A stretch of DNA of 64,000 bases from Paenibacillus sp. 1001270B_150601_E10 (lineage in GTDB: Bacteria > Bacillota > Bacilli > Paenibacillales > Paenibacillaceae). The translations under genes were made by a program, and so were the position numbers. This document shows, in pieces, positions 24,725 to 33,658 of the stretch. The stretch spans positions 599,036 through 663,035 of the forward strand of contig NZ_JADMOL010000002.1 in assembly GCF_015558675.1 (NCBI RefSeq), given 5' to 3'. The notes below the pieces were generated by a model. The model was not told the DNA's origin, searched no databases, and saw nothing but the letters and a program-made list of their open reading frames with translations. The stretch's first letter is position 1, and the number at the start of each line of letters is the position of its first letter.

Positions 24725-27079
24725 ATGAGTACGATTCCGAATGACATTCTTACGGTGCTGAAGGAGCACCGGCATGCGCCTGAGGGCGTGCTGCATGGGG
24801 TGTGCTGCGATCGAACGCTTCAGGGCGGTTTCCAGCATACCTATGTGCTCCTGAGCGAAAAGGAGCTCATCCTCGTCTTTGATCCGGATACGGTGCTTAA
24901 GGAAACGACATTTACCGGATACACGACAACTGGAAAAAGAGCAGACAAGTGGGGAGATCAGACTTTCTCCAAATGGATGAAGCGCTCCAAAGACCGTAAG
25001 GTTCAAGAACAAGTTTATTCGCGCGAGCCGGAATGGAAGGTGGAAAGCATTCCGCTGGAGAAGATCGAGAGCGTATTTATCGTGAATCTCGTGGCTTCAG
25101 GACTTCTCGTATTGAAGGGGCAGGACGGCGAAGAGCGGACGCTTGCGGCATTTACCAACAGTCAGATGAAGAAGGCAACGAGGCTTGCATCTCTAGTGGA
25201 GAAGCTGAAGAAGCAGGAGTCGCTTCGGGAGGAGCGCGAAGAAAGCGGAACCAGTCATGCTTGTCCCACATGCGGGATGCTGTATCCGCAGCAGGATCGC
25301 AAAGTATGCCCGAAGTGCATGAAGAAGCACGCCATCTTCCGCAGGCTGCTTGGACTTGCAAGCCATTACCGTCTTTCCATTGTGTTTATCGTTTTGTTTA
25401 TGCTGTTGAACGCAGCAACAGGGCTTGCGATCCCTTATTTGCAAGGAACGGTGCTGTTTGATCAGGCACTTGGACATACGGGACCATTCGCAGGACAGAT
25501 CGCGCTCGTTATCGGCCTCATTGTCTTGTTCCGCACGCTGTCCTTGCTGTTTGGCGTGCTGTATGGGCTGATCAATGCTCGACTGGGAGCCAATGTCGCC
25601 TTTGATCTGAAGTCAGGTGTCTTTACTGCGATGCAGCGGCTGTCGCTGAGCTTCTTTCAGAAAAAGCAAACCGGACAGCTTATGACGCGTGTAAACAATG
25701 ATGCTACGGAGCTGCAATATTTCTTTGTGGACGGTATTTCCTACTTTATCGTAAATGCGATGAACATCGTCGGGATCTTGGTTATTTTACTGATGATGGA
25801 CTGGAAGCTCACGCTGCTGTGCTTTATTCCGATGCCGTTCGTGATGATCATTATTCGCTCCGCCTTTCCGAAGCTGTGGAGACTGTCATGGCGCAGGCAT
25901 CGCCGTGTAGCCGTCATGAATGCGATTATTAGCGATACAACAAGAGGGACTCGTGTCGTAAAGGCATTCGGGAAGGAAAGACAGGAGATGGAACGCTTCC
26001 AGCGCTCAAATATGGCATTCGCTGGAGCGGAGCAGCAATTCAACAAGATGAACAGCACCGTCTTTCCGATTCTGTCGATGCTCACACAGTTTGGCGGTCT
26101 CATTATCTGGGCCTTCGGCGGCACGCAGGTGATGAGGGGGGAGCTGACCTTCGGGGTGCTGATGACCTTTATTCATTACATCTTCATGCTGTATGGACCG
26201 ATCCAATTTATGAACAATATCGCAGGCTGGTGGTCGTACTGCATGTCCGCTGCGCAGCGAATCTTTGAGATTCAGGATGCGGTGCCGGATGTGAACGAGA
26301 AGAAGGACCCGATTCGCCTTCCGTCGATCCAAGGGGAGATTGAGGTTAACAACATTTCATTTGGCTATGAGCCGAACAAGATGATCTTGAAGCGTGTAAC
26401 GATGCATGCAAGGCCAGGGCAAATGATTGGTGTCGTTGGCCACTCTGGAGCGGGCAAATCAACACTTGTTAATCTGATTTCGCGACTTTATGACGTGAAT
26501 GAAGGCGAGATTCGAATTGATGGTCACGATGTGCGCGATTTGTCCTTTGATACGCTGCGCGAGCATATCGGGATCGTGTCGCAGGAGACGTACGTCTTTA
26601 TGGGAACGATCGCAGAGAATATCGCCTATGCCAATCCAGACTGCTCGATGGCGGATATTCTGTACGCTGCAAAGATTGCAAAGGCGCATGACTTTATTGA
26701 GAAGCTGCCGGATGGATACGATACAATCGTCGGCACGGGCGGCCATAGCTTATCTGGCGGAGAGAAACAGAGGTTATCGATAGCACGAGCTATTCTGCAC
26801 AATCCTTCGATTCTAATTCTAGATGAAGCAACGGCTTCGCTGGACACGGAGACCGAGCTTCAGATTCAAGAGGCGCTGGAGACGCTGATTCAAGGACGAA
26901 CGACGATTGCAATCGCCCATCGCTTGTCTACGCTTCGCAATGCCGATTATCTGATTGTGATGGATAAGGGCAAAGTGATGGAAGCGGGCACGCATGATGA
27001 ATTGATGGAGACGGAAGGCATGTATTATGAGCTTGTTCAAAAGCATGACAAGGCACTGCAGATGAGAGGAGTAGGTTAA
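24725..27079 (+). CDS. ABC exporter half-transporter with N-terminal zinc ribbon (DUF1854-associated), subunit 1
   Basis: A 784-residue ABC exporter. Residues 1-170 form a soluble domain of unknown fold, followed by a zinc ribbon (Cys180, Cys183, Cys195, Cys198), a six-helix type IV exporter membrane domain (about 215-500) and an ATPase domain with GHSGAGKST, LSGGE and LILDEATASLD, all intact. GGAGATGCT precedes the ATG. It is adjacent to a DUF1854 gene and a second exporter of the same build, so the two half-transporters probably make a heterodimer. The substrate is unknown. Confidence 0.9.
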   Translation: MSTIPNDILTVLKEHRHAPEGVLHGVCCDRTLQGGFQHTYVLLSEKELILVFDPDTVLKETTFTGYTTTGKRADKWGDQTFSKWMKRSKDRKVQEQVYSREPEWKVESIPLEKIESVFIVNLVASGLLVLKGQDGEERTLAAFTNSQMKKATRLASLVEKLKKQESLREEREESGTSHACPTCGMLYPQQDRKVCPKCMKKHAIFRRLLGLASHYRLSIVFIVLFMLLNAATGLAIPYLQGTVLFDQALGHTGPFAGQIALVIGLIVLFRTLSLLFGVLYGLINARLGANVAFDLKSGVFTAMQRLSLSFFQKKQTGQLMTRVNNDATELQYFFVDGISYFIVNAMNIVGILVILLMMDWKLTLLCFIPMPFVMIIIRSAFPKLWRLSWRRHRRVAVMNAIISDTTRGTRVVKAFGKERQEMERFQRSNMAFAGAEQQFNKMNSTVFPILSMLTQFGGLIIWAFGGTQVMRGELTFGVLMTFIHYIFMLYGPIQFMNNIAGWWSYCMSAAQRIFEIQDAVPDVNEKKDPIRLPSIQGEIEVNNISFGYEPNKMILKRVTMHARPGQMIGVVGHSGAGKSTLVNLISRLYDVNEGEIRIDGHDVRDLSFDTLREHIGIVSQETYVFMGTIAENIAYANPDCSMADILYAAKIAKAHDFIEKLPDGYDTIVGTGGHSLSGGEKQRLSIARAILHNPSILILDEATASLDTETELQIQEALETLIQGRTTIAIAHRLSTLRNADYLIVMDKGKVMEAGTHDELMETEGMYYELVQKHDKALQMRGVG

Positions 27080-27080
27080 G

Positions 27081-27632
27081 ATGGCATTCGAAGATATCGG
27101 GCATGACGAAGGGGCGGTAAAAGGCGGGGTAACTCTAGCGGAAGCTGCTAAAATCAAATATTTAACACCCCATAACGCTCAATTTGTGCTCACGAAGGGA
27201 AGGATGCTCTCTGTAACAGTAGAGGAGAAACACTATCCATCGGTGTACCTGCATTGCTCGTTTCCTCACTCGAACCGCCTTCTCTACATATCGGTGCGGA
27301 CGCTTGAGAATGAAGAGGTGGGGATGATTGAGTCCTTGGACGACTTCCCAGAGGAGCTGGCACAGCTTCTGAAGGAGCAGATTGCCATCCGCTACTTTGC
27401 ACCGATCATTACAAAGGTCATTGCGATCAAGGAAGAGTTCGGGTATGCCTACTGGGAAGCCGAGACGCAGGCAGGGCGCTGCCGGTTCACGGTGCGCAAC
27501 GGAGGCGGCAATGCGAAGCTGGTCTCGGAGCAGAAGCTTCTGATTCAGGATGTGGACGGCAACCGCTTCTTAATTGAGCGGCTGGATCAGCTTAGCGAGA
27601 AGGAATATCGAATGGTGGAAATGTGCTTATAG
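27081..27632 (+). CDS. DUF1854 domain protein
   Basis: A 183-residue soluble protein that I recognise as DUF1854 by the central SLDDFPEELAQLLKEQI..RYF.P.I and the later FTVRNGGG.....LLIQDVDGNRF blocks. These proteins are encoded beside ABC exporters with zinc-ribbon N-terminal extensions; in some other bacteria such sets lie near cyanophycin genes, but none are here. It starts one base after the first exporter and is followed by the second, so it is probably an accessory or sensory partner. Confidence 0.85.
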   Translation: MAFEDIGHDEGAVKGGVTLAEAAKIKYLTPHNAQFVLTKGRMLSVTVEEKHYPSVYLHCSFPHSNRLLYISVRTLENEEVGMIESLDDFPEELAQLLKEQIAIRYFAPIITKVIAIKEEFGYAYWEAETQAGRCRFTVRNGGGNAKLVSEQKLLIQDVDGNRFLIERLDQLSEKEYRMVEMCL

Positions 27633-27771
27633 GACATCTATTCGAGATCCATTTACGGATGAGCGACCGCAAATAAAAGTACAATTTTTTATATCAGATA
27701 GAATGTTGATGCTCCATTTAGAGTGAACATTGTCCATTCTATTGTGGCAAAGAAAACGTAGGAGGATAACC

Positions 27772-30033
27772 ATGAATCTGCGCTTTGAGCTGTCGGAGCG
27801 GGACGAACGAGCGGCTGTGGCCGCTGTCGGGGAGCATATCCGCTACTGTGTGCCTGCTGACCTCACGCTTCAGGGGCGTATGGTCGAGGGCTACCTGGTT
27901 ATTGGCGAGGAACGCTACGTCATTGTTCAAGACGGTGAAGTAAGAGCGTCGCATCTAATCGGTGAAGCAAACGAGTACAAGGTCATCCCGCTTGTCGGAA
28001 ATGTCATTCTTGAGGCAAAGGATCAGGATGGACTTCGAATCGTTGCAAGGGCTTCGATGCAGCATGCGGGGCGTTATGCATATATTGCTCAAATTCTAAC
28101 GAGTGTAGCGAACCAAAAGCCGATCCGCATCTACAATGACGAGACTGAGCCTGCATGTGCGAAGTGCGGCGGACCGCTGATTCGCGGTACCCGGATTTGC
28201 CCAAGATGCATCAATAAGGCGGCAGCCTTCAAGCGGCTCTGGGGCGTATCCATGTCGCATTGGAAGATGCTTGCGATAGGCGTACTGCTATTGTGTGCGA
28301 TTACGGGGCTGTCTCTGCTTGGACCTTATTTTCAAAAAATACTGATTAATTCATCGCTTGCCCCGCCAGAGGGACAGAACCCTGATCTGACGGTCTTTAT
28401 GGTCGCCATTGCGGGGATGGCCGTTATTCTAATCGGCAGCGAGCTGTTGACCGTTGCAAAGGGACGCATCATGACGACGGTCAGCTCCAATATAGCAGCT
28501 GATCTGCGGAAGCTGGTATTTGACCGCATTCAGCGTTTATCGCTTGGGTTTCTGACGTCGCAGCGGGCAGGCGACATTATGAACCGGATTACCTCAGATA
28601 CCGATCGGATTCGGAACCTGATACAAGAGATCTGCACAATGGCCATTCTGCAGCTGATTACGCTTGTTTCCGTAAGCGTGCTCTTGTTTCAGACCAATGT
28701 ATTGCTTGCTTTGATCGTCATTCTGCCTGCTCCCTTGGTTGCTTATATCCAGGTATTCATCTGGCGCCGCGTACTGCGCAAGCTCTCGCATAAGCAGTGG
28801 CGAATTCATGACAAAGCGAATTCCTTCCTGCATGACGTGTTGAGCGGAATTCGCGTGGTGAAGTCATTCGGCAAGGAAGCGCGTGAGGTTCAGCGCTTTC
28901 GGGATTACAATACCCAGTTTGCGAATGCAGCGATCCAGACGGAGAAGGTATTCAGCGTTCTCTCGCCAATATCGAACTATTTGATTCAGATTGGGCAATA
29001 TATCGTGCTGCTCGTAGGCTGCAACCTGATTATAGGCGGCAGCTTGAATATCGGTGAGCTTGTTCAATTTACAAGCTATGCATCCATGATCTATGGGCCG
29101 CTGACCTGGCTGATGTACATGCCGCGCTGGGTCACAAATGCCGTCATTGCTGTTGACCGGGTATTCTCCGTTATCGATGAGCAGCCTGAGATTATGGATG
29201 CCGAGCAGGCCGTAAAGCATGAGATTCAAGGCCATATTGAGTTTCGCAACGTGACGTTTGGCTATAAGACGTATGAGCCCGTGTTAAAGGATATTAACGT
29301 GGAGATCAAGCCAGGAGAGATGATCGGGCTGGTTGGGCATTCGGGCTCAGGGAAGTCTACCATGATCAATCTGATCTCCCGCTTCTATGACGTGAATGAG
29401 GGCGAACTGCTCATGGATGGCATTGATATTCGCTCGATTGAGCAGGAGGAACTACGATCGCAGATTGGCGTGGTGCTGCAGGAAACCTTTCTGTTCAGTG
29501 GAACGATTACAGACAATATTCGCTATTCGAAGCCTGAGGCGACCTTGGAGGAGATTATCCAGGCGGCGCGGGTTGCCAATGCACATGACTTTATCATCCA
29601 GCTGCCGGATGGATATGATACGAAGCTAGAGGAGAATGGAAACAATCTCTCGGGCGGAGAACGGCAGCGGGTCGCCATTGCAAGAGCAGTGCTCAGCAAT
29701 CCGCGCATTCTTATTCTGGATGAAGCGACCGCATCCTTGGATATTGAGACGGAGGGTGTCATTCAGGAGGCGCTGCAGCGTGTAACGGAGAATCGGACGA
29801 CGATTGCGATCGCGCACCGGCTCTCGACGCTTCGGAATGCGGATCGGCTCTTCGTATTGGAAAAGGGCGAGATTGCAGAGATTGGAACGCATACAGAGCT
29901 TATGCAGAAGCAGGGCATATACTACAAGCTCATTATGGCTCAGCGCAATATGGCGAAGCCGAAGAAGCAGGTGAAGGTGCCTAACAGTGCCATAGCCGCT
30001 GCGCCAGCAGCCGCACAGGTCGTTACCAATTAG
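27772..30033 (+). CDS. ABC exporter half-transporter with N-terminal zinc ribbon (DUF1854-associated), subunit 2
   Basis: A 753-residue ABC exporter built like the one at 24725: N-terminal soluble domain (1-120), zinc ribbon (Cys129, Cys132, Cys143, Cys146), membrane domain (about 160-470) and ATPase domain with GHSGSGKST, LSGGE and LILDEATASLD. The ATG at 27772 has TAGGAGGATAAC upstream; an in-frame ATG at 27730 lacks a site. Its own intergenic stretch (139 bp) may hold a promoter. A strong terminator follows at 30117. The Ala/Lys-rich C-terminal tail (about 725-753) is unusual. Confidence 0.9.
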   Translation: MNLRFELSERDERAAVAAVGEHIRYCVPADLTLQGRMVEGYLVIGEERYVIVQDGEVRASHLIGEANEYKVIPLVGNVILEAKDQDGLRIVARASMQHAGRYAYIAQILTSVANQKPIRIYNDETEPACAKCGGPLIRGTRICPRCINKAAAFKRLWGVSMSHWKMLAIGVLLLCAITGLSLLGPYFQKILINSSLAPPEGQNPDLTVFMVAIAGMAVILIGSELLTVAKGRIMTTVSSNIAADLRKLVFDRIQRLSLGFLTSQRAGDIMNRITSDTDRIRNLIQEICTMAILQLITLVSVSVLLFQTNVLLALIVILPAPLVAYIQVFIWRRVLRKLSHKQWRIHDKANSFLHDVLSGIRVVKSFGKEAREVQRFRDYNTQFANAAIQTEKVFSVLSPISNYLIQIGQYIVLLVGCNLIIGGSLNIGELVQFTSYASMIYGPLTWLMYMPRWVTNAVIAVDRVFSVIDEQPEIMDAEQAVKHEIQGHIEFRNVTFGYKTYEPVLKDINVEIKPGEMIGLVGHSGSGKSTMINLISRFYDVNEGELLMDGIDIRSIEQEELRSQIGVVLQETFLFSGTITDNIRYSKPEATLEEIIQAARVANAHDFIIQLPDGYDTKLEENGNNLSGGERQRVAIARAVLSNPRILILDEATASLDIETEGVIQEALQRVTENRTTIAIAHRLSTLRNADRLFVLEKGEIAEIGTHTELMQKQGIYYKLIMAQRNMAKPKKQVKVPNSAIAAAPAAAQVVTN

Positions 30034-30116
30034 GCGAAGGTCTAGATCGCATCAATAAAGAGATAAATACAGAACATGATGGCACGTTTCAAGTGCACAG
30101 GAGATATGAAAAAGGC

Positions 30117-30165
30117 AAAGGCACATGATGCTGCGAATCAAGGATCGCAGATCATGTGCCTTTTT
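30117..30165 (+). terminator. Rho-independent terminator of the exporter operon
   Basis: AAAGGCACATGAT (30117-30129) pairs with ATCATGTGCCTTT (30151-30163), with CTGCGA/TCGCAG extending the stem, then TTT. Confidence 0.9.
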
Positions 30166-30280
30166 GAAAGAGCGATAACGGATAGGAGTAGGGACCAATC
30201 GCATGAATCGTCCATGATATTGTATAATTGTGGAATATATAGGAAGGCCATCGTATAAGTTGAGGGTAACAAAGGGAGGG

Positions 30281-30676
30281 ATGAATTTGCAGGCAGGATT
30301 TTGGATAAGACTGGGTGCAGCCATTCTGGATGGTATTATTATTGGTATTCCTGTAAGCCTCATCATGTATATCCTATTCTCGGAATCCTTTGGCGAGACG
30401 ATGACAAATGTGATCGTTGGGCTGTACAGCTTGCTGCTTCCTGTGATGTGGGCAGGATATACGATTGGAAAGAAAATATGCAATATTCGCATTCAAAAGC
30501 TGGACGGCTCTCCGCCTACGCTTGGAACGATGTTCCTTCGCAATATCGTATCGGGATTGATTTACGGGATTACGTTCGGCATGGCTGCCCTTATTAGCGC
30601 TTTTATGGTCGGGTTGCGAGAGGATAAGCGAGCTATTCATGATTTTATTGCGGGAACGGAAGTGGTGCATGATTAA
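30281..30676 (+). CDS. RDD family membrane protein
   Basis: A 131-residue protein with three transmembrane helices and the RDD signature: AGFWIRLGAAILDGIIIGIP at the start (Arg and Asp) and the late REDKRAIHDFIAGTEVV. Some RDD proteins act in ion or compound transport; the role here is unknown. GGGAGGG directly abuts the ATG at 30281; a TTG at 30287 has the better spacing (6 nt) and may be the true start, removing two residues. Confidence 0.88.
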   Translation: MNLQAGFWIRLGAAILDGIIIGIPVSLIMYILFSESFGETMTNVIVGLYSLLLPVMWAGYTIGKKICNIRIQKLDGSPPTLGTMFLRNIVSGLIYGITFGMAALISAFMVGLREDKRAIHDFIAGTEVVHD

Positions 30677-30763
30677 TAAGGGTTATGCGAAGGTCATGAT
30701 CTGAAGCTTTGATAGTTATTTTGGTTAAAATTGTTAATAATTATGTTATAAGGTGTATTTTTT

Positions 30764-30943
30764 GTGTGGAGTATAGTAGAACTCGTTGTTGAACTATTAG
30801 TCGACGATGCTCCTAAGCAAATGAGAGAACAAAGAGATCGCCTGCGGGCACGTTCTATTTTGCGACATATGAGAAAAGAAGACTGCATGGATAAGGCCTG
30901 CGGAGATGGCAGGTTCCAAAGGGCGCTCATTGAAGGAGAATAG
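30764..30943 (+). CDS. Possible small charged protein
   Basis: A 59-residue reading frame starting with GTG, 8 nt after AAGGTG. It begins MWSIVELVVELLVDDAPKQM and continues with a strongly charged, Arg-rich helix ending RFQRALIEGE. It fills the gap before the Gfo/Idh/MocA gene, ending 20 bp before it. No family is recognised. It could be a short membrane-peripheral peptide; coding status is uncertain. Confidence 0.45.
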   Translation: MWSIVELVVELLVDDAPKQMREQRDRLRARSILRHMRKEDCMDKACGDGRFQRALIEGE

Positions 30944-30963
30944 AGGCACAGAGGAAGAGACGG

Positions 30964-32037
30964 ATGAAGAAGCTTAGAGTTGGAATTATCGGAACCGAAT
31001 TTGGAGCATCTGTGCATGTCCCTATCCTTAAGCTGCATGAAGGCTTCGAGGTTGTTGCACTGGCAAGTGTCCATCGGGAGCTGAAGCAGGAGGACGTCTC
31101 TCATTTGAGCATCGGGAAACGCTATCAGAACTGGCGGCAAATGCTTGAGGCAGAAGAACTGCTGGATCTGGTCAGCGTTACCTCGATACCTGCGCTCCAT
31201 AAGGAAATGGCGCTGGCCGCTATAGATAGGCATATGAACGTATGGTGTGAGAAGCCGCTTGGCATGCATGCAAGCGAGACGCTTGCGATGCTGACAGCAG
31301 AGAAGAGAAATGAGAGAAGAGGCTTTGTCCATTTTCAATGGAGATTGACGCCTGTCAGAAGAAAGGTGCGAGAACTGCTGGCGTCGCAAGTGCTTGGACA
31401 GATTCAGCATGTGAAATTTCAAGGCAGCTTCTCAGGATATGCTCTGCTGACAACAAGCCGGCGAGGCTGGGAAGGCCAGCAGAAGGCTGGAGGAGGGATG
31501 CTGAACGCGATAGGCTCCCATATGCTGGATTCCCTCATGTGGTGGCTGGATGCGCGCATCACTGAGGTGAATGCTCAGTTGAAGCTTGCTGTTCCAAGCT
31601 TCGAAGACGCAAATGGAATGGAACAAAGAGATGCAGAGGATGGCTTTACGATTAACGGGACGCTTGAAGGCGGCACAACCTTTAATATGGACTTTTTTCA
31701 GGCAGCAGTAAGAGGAACGGGGTGGGAAGTGGAGATATACGGGACAAAGGGAACGCTGCGAGTGCGTCAGGATGCAGAGCTTGAGCTCAGCTATGGCGGT
31801 GCCTATGAGAAAGTAGAGCTTGAGCAGGTTCGTCCGCCACAGTCGCTAAGTTCTCCTGCGAGCTTGTATTACAGCGGTGTCTACCCGATGATCGAAGGCA
31901 TCTATCAATCTTTGATGTATGGCAGAGAAAACAGGGATCTTCCTACCTTTCGCGACGGACATCGCGTGCAATGTGTATTGGATGCGGTACGGCGTTCCTC
32001 GGCTGAACGAAGCTTGGTCAACGTAGCTTATGTATAG
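30964..32037 (+). CDS. Gfo/Idh/MocA family oxidoreductase
   Basis: A 357-residue NAD(P)-dependent dehydrogenase. N-terminal Rossmann fold with VGIIGTEFGASVHVPIL (a variant dinucleotide loop), then the family hallmark WCEKPLGMHASE at about 93-104 with the catalytic Lys, and the C-terminal alpha/beta domain (GGGMLNAIGSHMLDSLMWW). Family members oxidise sugars, inositols or related polyols; the substrate is not clear here. It opens an accessory region rich in carbohydrate genes, but with no sugar permease beside it. Confidence 0.9.
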   Translation: MKKLRVGIIGTEFGASVHVPILKLHEGFEVVALASVHRELKQEDVSHLSIGKRYQNWRQMLEAEELLDLVSVTSIPALHKEMALAAIDRHMNVWCEKPLGMHASETLAMLTAEKRNERRGFVHFQWRLTPVRRKVRELLASQVLGQIQHVKFQGSFSGYALLTTSRRGWEGQQKAGGGMLNAIGSHMLDSLMWWLDARITEVNAQLKLAVPSFEDANGMEQRDAEDGFTINGTLEGGTTFNMDFFQAAVRGTGWEVEIYGTKGTLRVRQDAELELSYGGAYEKVELEQVRPPQSLSSPASLYYSGVYPMIEGIYQSLMYGRENRDLPTFRDGHRVQCVLDAVRRSSAERSLVNVAYV

Positions 32038-32150
32038 TTACTATTAATAAACAGGATATAGAAAGTAGTGTGAAAGATAACCAATTGAAACTTACTGTAA
32101 GCTATTTGCGTAATACTGTTAAGACTTGAATGATGAGGGGAGCAGTGAAC

Positions 32151-32531
32151 ATGGGCCTATTTGACGGATTGTTAGGCAACGCATCAGAGATTAACCCAAA
32201 GGAAGTGGAGCAGGAGCTTCGTCCGATTCTTGCAGAAGGAGAGGGAGTAGAATCGGTTTTTAAGGTCATTCGGGATATGTTTGTATTTACGAATAAACGC
32301 CTTATCTTGATCGACAAGCAAGGCATTACAGGTAAGAAGACGGACTATCATTCTGTTCCATATAAGAGCATCAGCCACTTCAGCGTAGAGACTGCCGGTA
32401 CTTTCGACGTGGACTCTGAGCTGAAAATTTGGATTTCAAGCGCAGTAGAGCCGACGATTCGCAAGGAGTTCCGCAAGGATTCCAACGTATTCGTGGTACA
32501 GGCAACATTAGCGAAGCATGTATTGAAGTAA
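32151..32531 (+). CDS. PH domain-containing protein
   Basis: A 126-residue cytosolic protein of the bacterial PH-domain (YvbH-like, PF08000-type) group. The MGLFDGLLGNASEI start, then MFVFTNKRLILIDKQGITGKK and SVPYKSISHFSVETAGTFD are diagnostic. ATG at 32151 has GAGGGGAG upstream; a longer in-frame start at 32130 is not supported. The function is not defined. A GC-rich hairpin (32553-32577) lies just after the stop without a T-run. Confidence 0.88.
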   Translation: MGLFDGLLGNASEINPKEVEQELRPILAEGEGVESVFKVIRDMFVFTNKRLILIDKQGITGKKTDYHSVPYKSISHFSVETAGTFDVDSELKIWISSAVEPTIRKEFRKDSNVFVVQATLAKHVLK

Positions 32532-32586
32532 ACGGAATGATGCTAACGACTTCAAGCCTCGGATATTCCGGGGCTGTGAAGGAAAA

Positions 32587-32758
32587 ATGCCGAATCCCTT
32601 TATCGCTTTAGTTACAATCATTACCTTTGTCGTGTATGCTGCTGGCATCGCGCTGGGCATATATACTCGTCCTCTTGATCAAGCTCATGAGGAGAGGGAT
32701 AGAAGCGCTTGATCTGTATATCCTGGAGCAGCACAAAAAGTCAGACCCCTTTCAATGA
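32587..32758 (+). pseudogene. Small membrane protein gene with a frameshift
   Basis: From ATG at 32587 (AAGGA 5 nt upstream) a frame encodes a hydrophobic helix (MPNPFIALVTIITFVVYAAG, then IALGIY), then stops at 32712 after a charged, out-of-place tail. One base later, another frame from 32669 continues smoothly as VLLIKLMRRGIEALDLYIL and ends at 32758 as EQHKKSDPFQ. Removing one base near 32668 joins them into one 70-residue protein with a membrane helix and a basic amphipathic tail. Either a real frameshift or a sequence error. Confidence 0.55.
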
Positions 32759-32838
32759 TCAAGAGGTTATTTGTTACAAACCTTCCCATAATGGGGTAAT
32801 AACAACCATTACGAAATGAGTGGAAGGTGGATGCAAAG

Positions 32839-33459
32839 ATGGAAAACGTAATTGTAGCTGTATTTAAGGATCAGAGCAAGACCTATCAAGCTTTGTCGGA
32901 GCTAAAAAGCAAGGTAGTGACAGAACAATACGCGATATTGGAAGCGGCCGTAGTCAAAAAAGAACAGGAACGCATCGTGATGACGGACGGCTTTAGCGCT
33001 TCAGGCAATGGAGAGTGGCTGACAGGCGGACTCATTGGATCCATTGTCGGCATTCTGGGCGGCCCCATTGGCATGCTGCTTGGCGGAAGCCTAGGTGCCA
33101 TCATCGGTGCGACGAAGGAAGGCGACGATAAGCTCGACAATGCGAGTATTATGTTCACGACAGCAGAGAAGCTGGTGAATGGCGATCTAGCCCTCGTGCT
33201 CTTGGCTCAGGAGCAGCGTGAGCATGCGATGGACCATTATCTGCTTCAACTTGATCCTGTCTACATCATGCGAAAAGATGTGGAGGTCGTGGAAGAAGAG
33301 ATTGAGCGTGCTCAAGAGGTGGAGCAGGAGCTTCGTCGTGATGCTCGCGAGCGCATGCGTGAGCGGCGTCAAGAAGAGCGTCAGGAGAAGCTTGACAGCT
33401 TTAAATCCAAGATAAAAATGGAATTTGAGCAGCTCAAGGACAAATTCAGCTCGAATTGA
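32839..33459 (+). CDS. DUF1269 domain protein
   Basis: A 206-residue protein. MENVIVAVFKDQSKTYQALSEL and the glycine-rich central hairpin (GLIGSIVGILGGPIGMLLGG then SLGAIIGATKEG) match the DUF1269 family. The C-terminal 60 residues form a highly charged coiled coil rich in Arg and Glu. The glycine-zipper segment could insert in a membrane. ATG at 32839 lies 8 nt after GGAAGGTGG; an in-frame GTG at 32827 overlaps that site. Function not known; such proteins are often stress-induced. A terminator follows. Confidence 0.85.
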   Translation: MENVIVAVFKDQSKTYQALSELKSKVVTEQYAILEAAVVKKEQERIVMTDGFSASGNGEWLTGGLIGSIVGILGGPIGMLLGGSLGAIIGATKEGDDKLDNASIMFTTAEKLVNGDLALVLLAQEQREHAMDHYLLQLDPVYIMRKDVEVVEEEIERAQEVEQELRRDARERMRERRQEERQEKLDSFKSKIKMEFEQLKDKFSSN

Positions 33460-33503
33460 TGCTCCATTTCACATTTTGTCTAATCGAAATCGTTTTACGA
33501 AGT

Positions 33504-33541
33504 AAAGCCATTCTGGTGCACAAACACAGGGTGGCTTTTTT
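33504..33541 (+). terminator. Rho-independent terminator of the DUF1269 gene
   Basis: AAAGCCATTCTG (33504-33515) pairs with CAGGGTGGCTTT using two G-U pairs, followed by TTT. Confidence 0.75.
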
Positions 33542-33658
33542 CATGTGGAACAATAGAAGTAAACAGATTGATAGCAGGGTGTCGACGAAACGAAATCGAA
33601 TGAATGCTCATCAATGCTAGAATACAGTTATAGGTACAGAGATAGAAAGGAGTTAGCT

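Noticed and set aside
30694-31422. 242-codon open frame on the minus strand
   Set aside because: It lies antisense to the Gfo/Idh/MocA gene, has no recognisable domain and a composition typical of a reversed coding frame.
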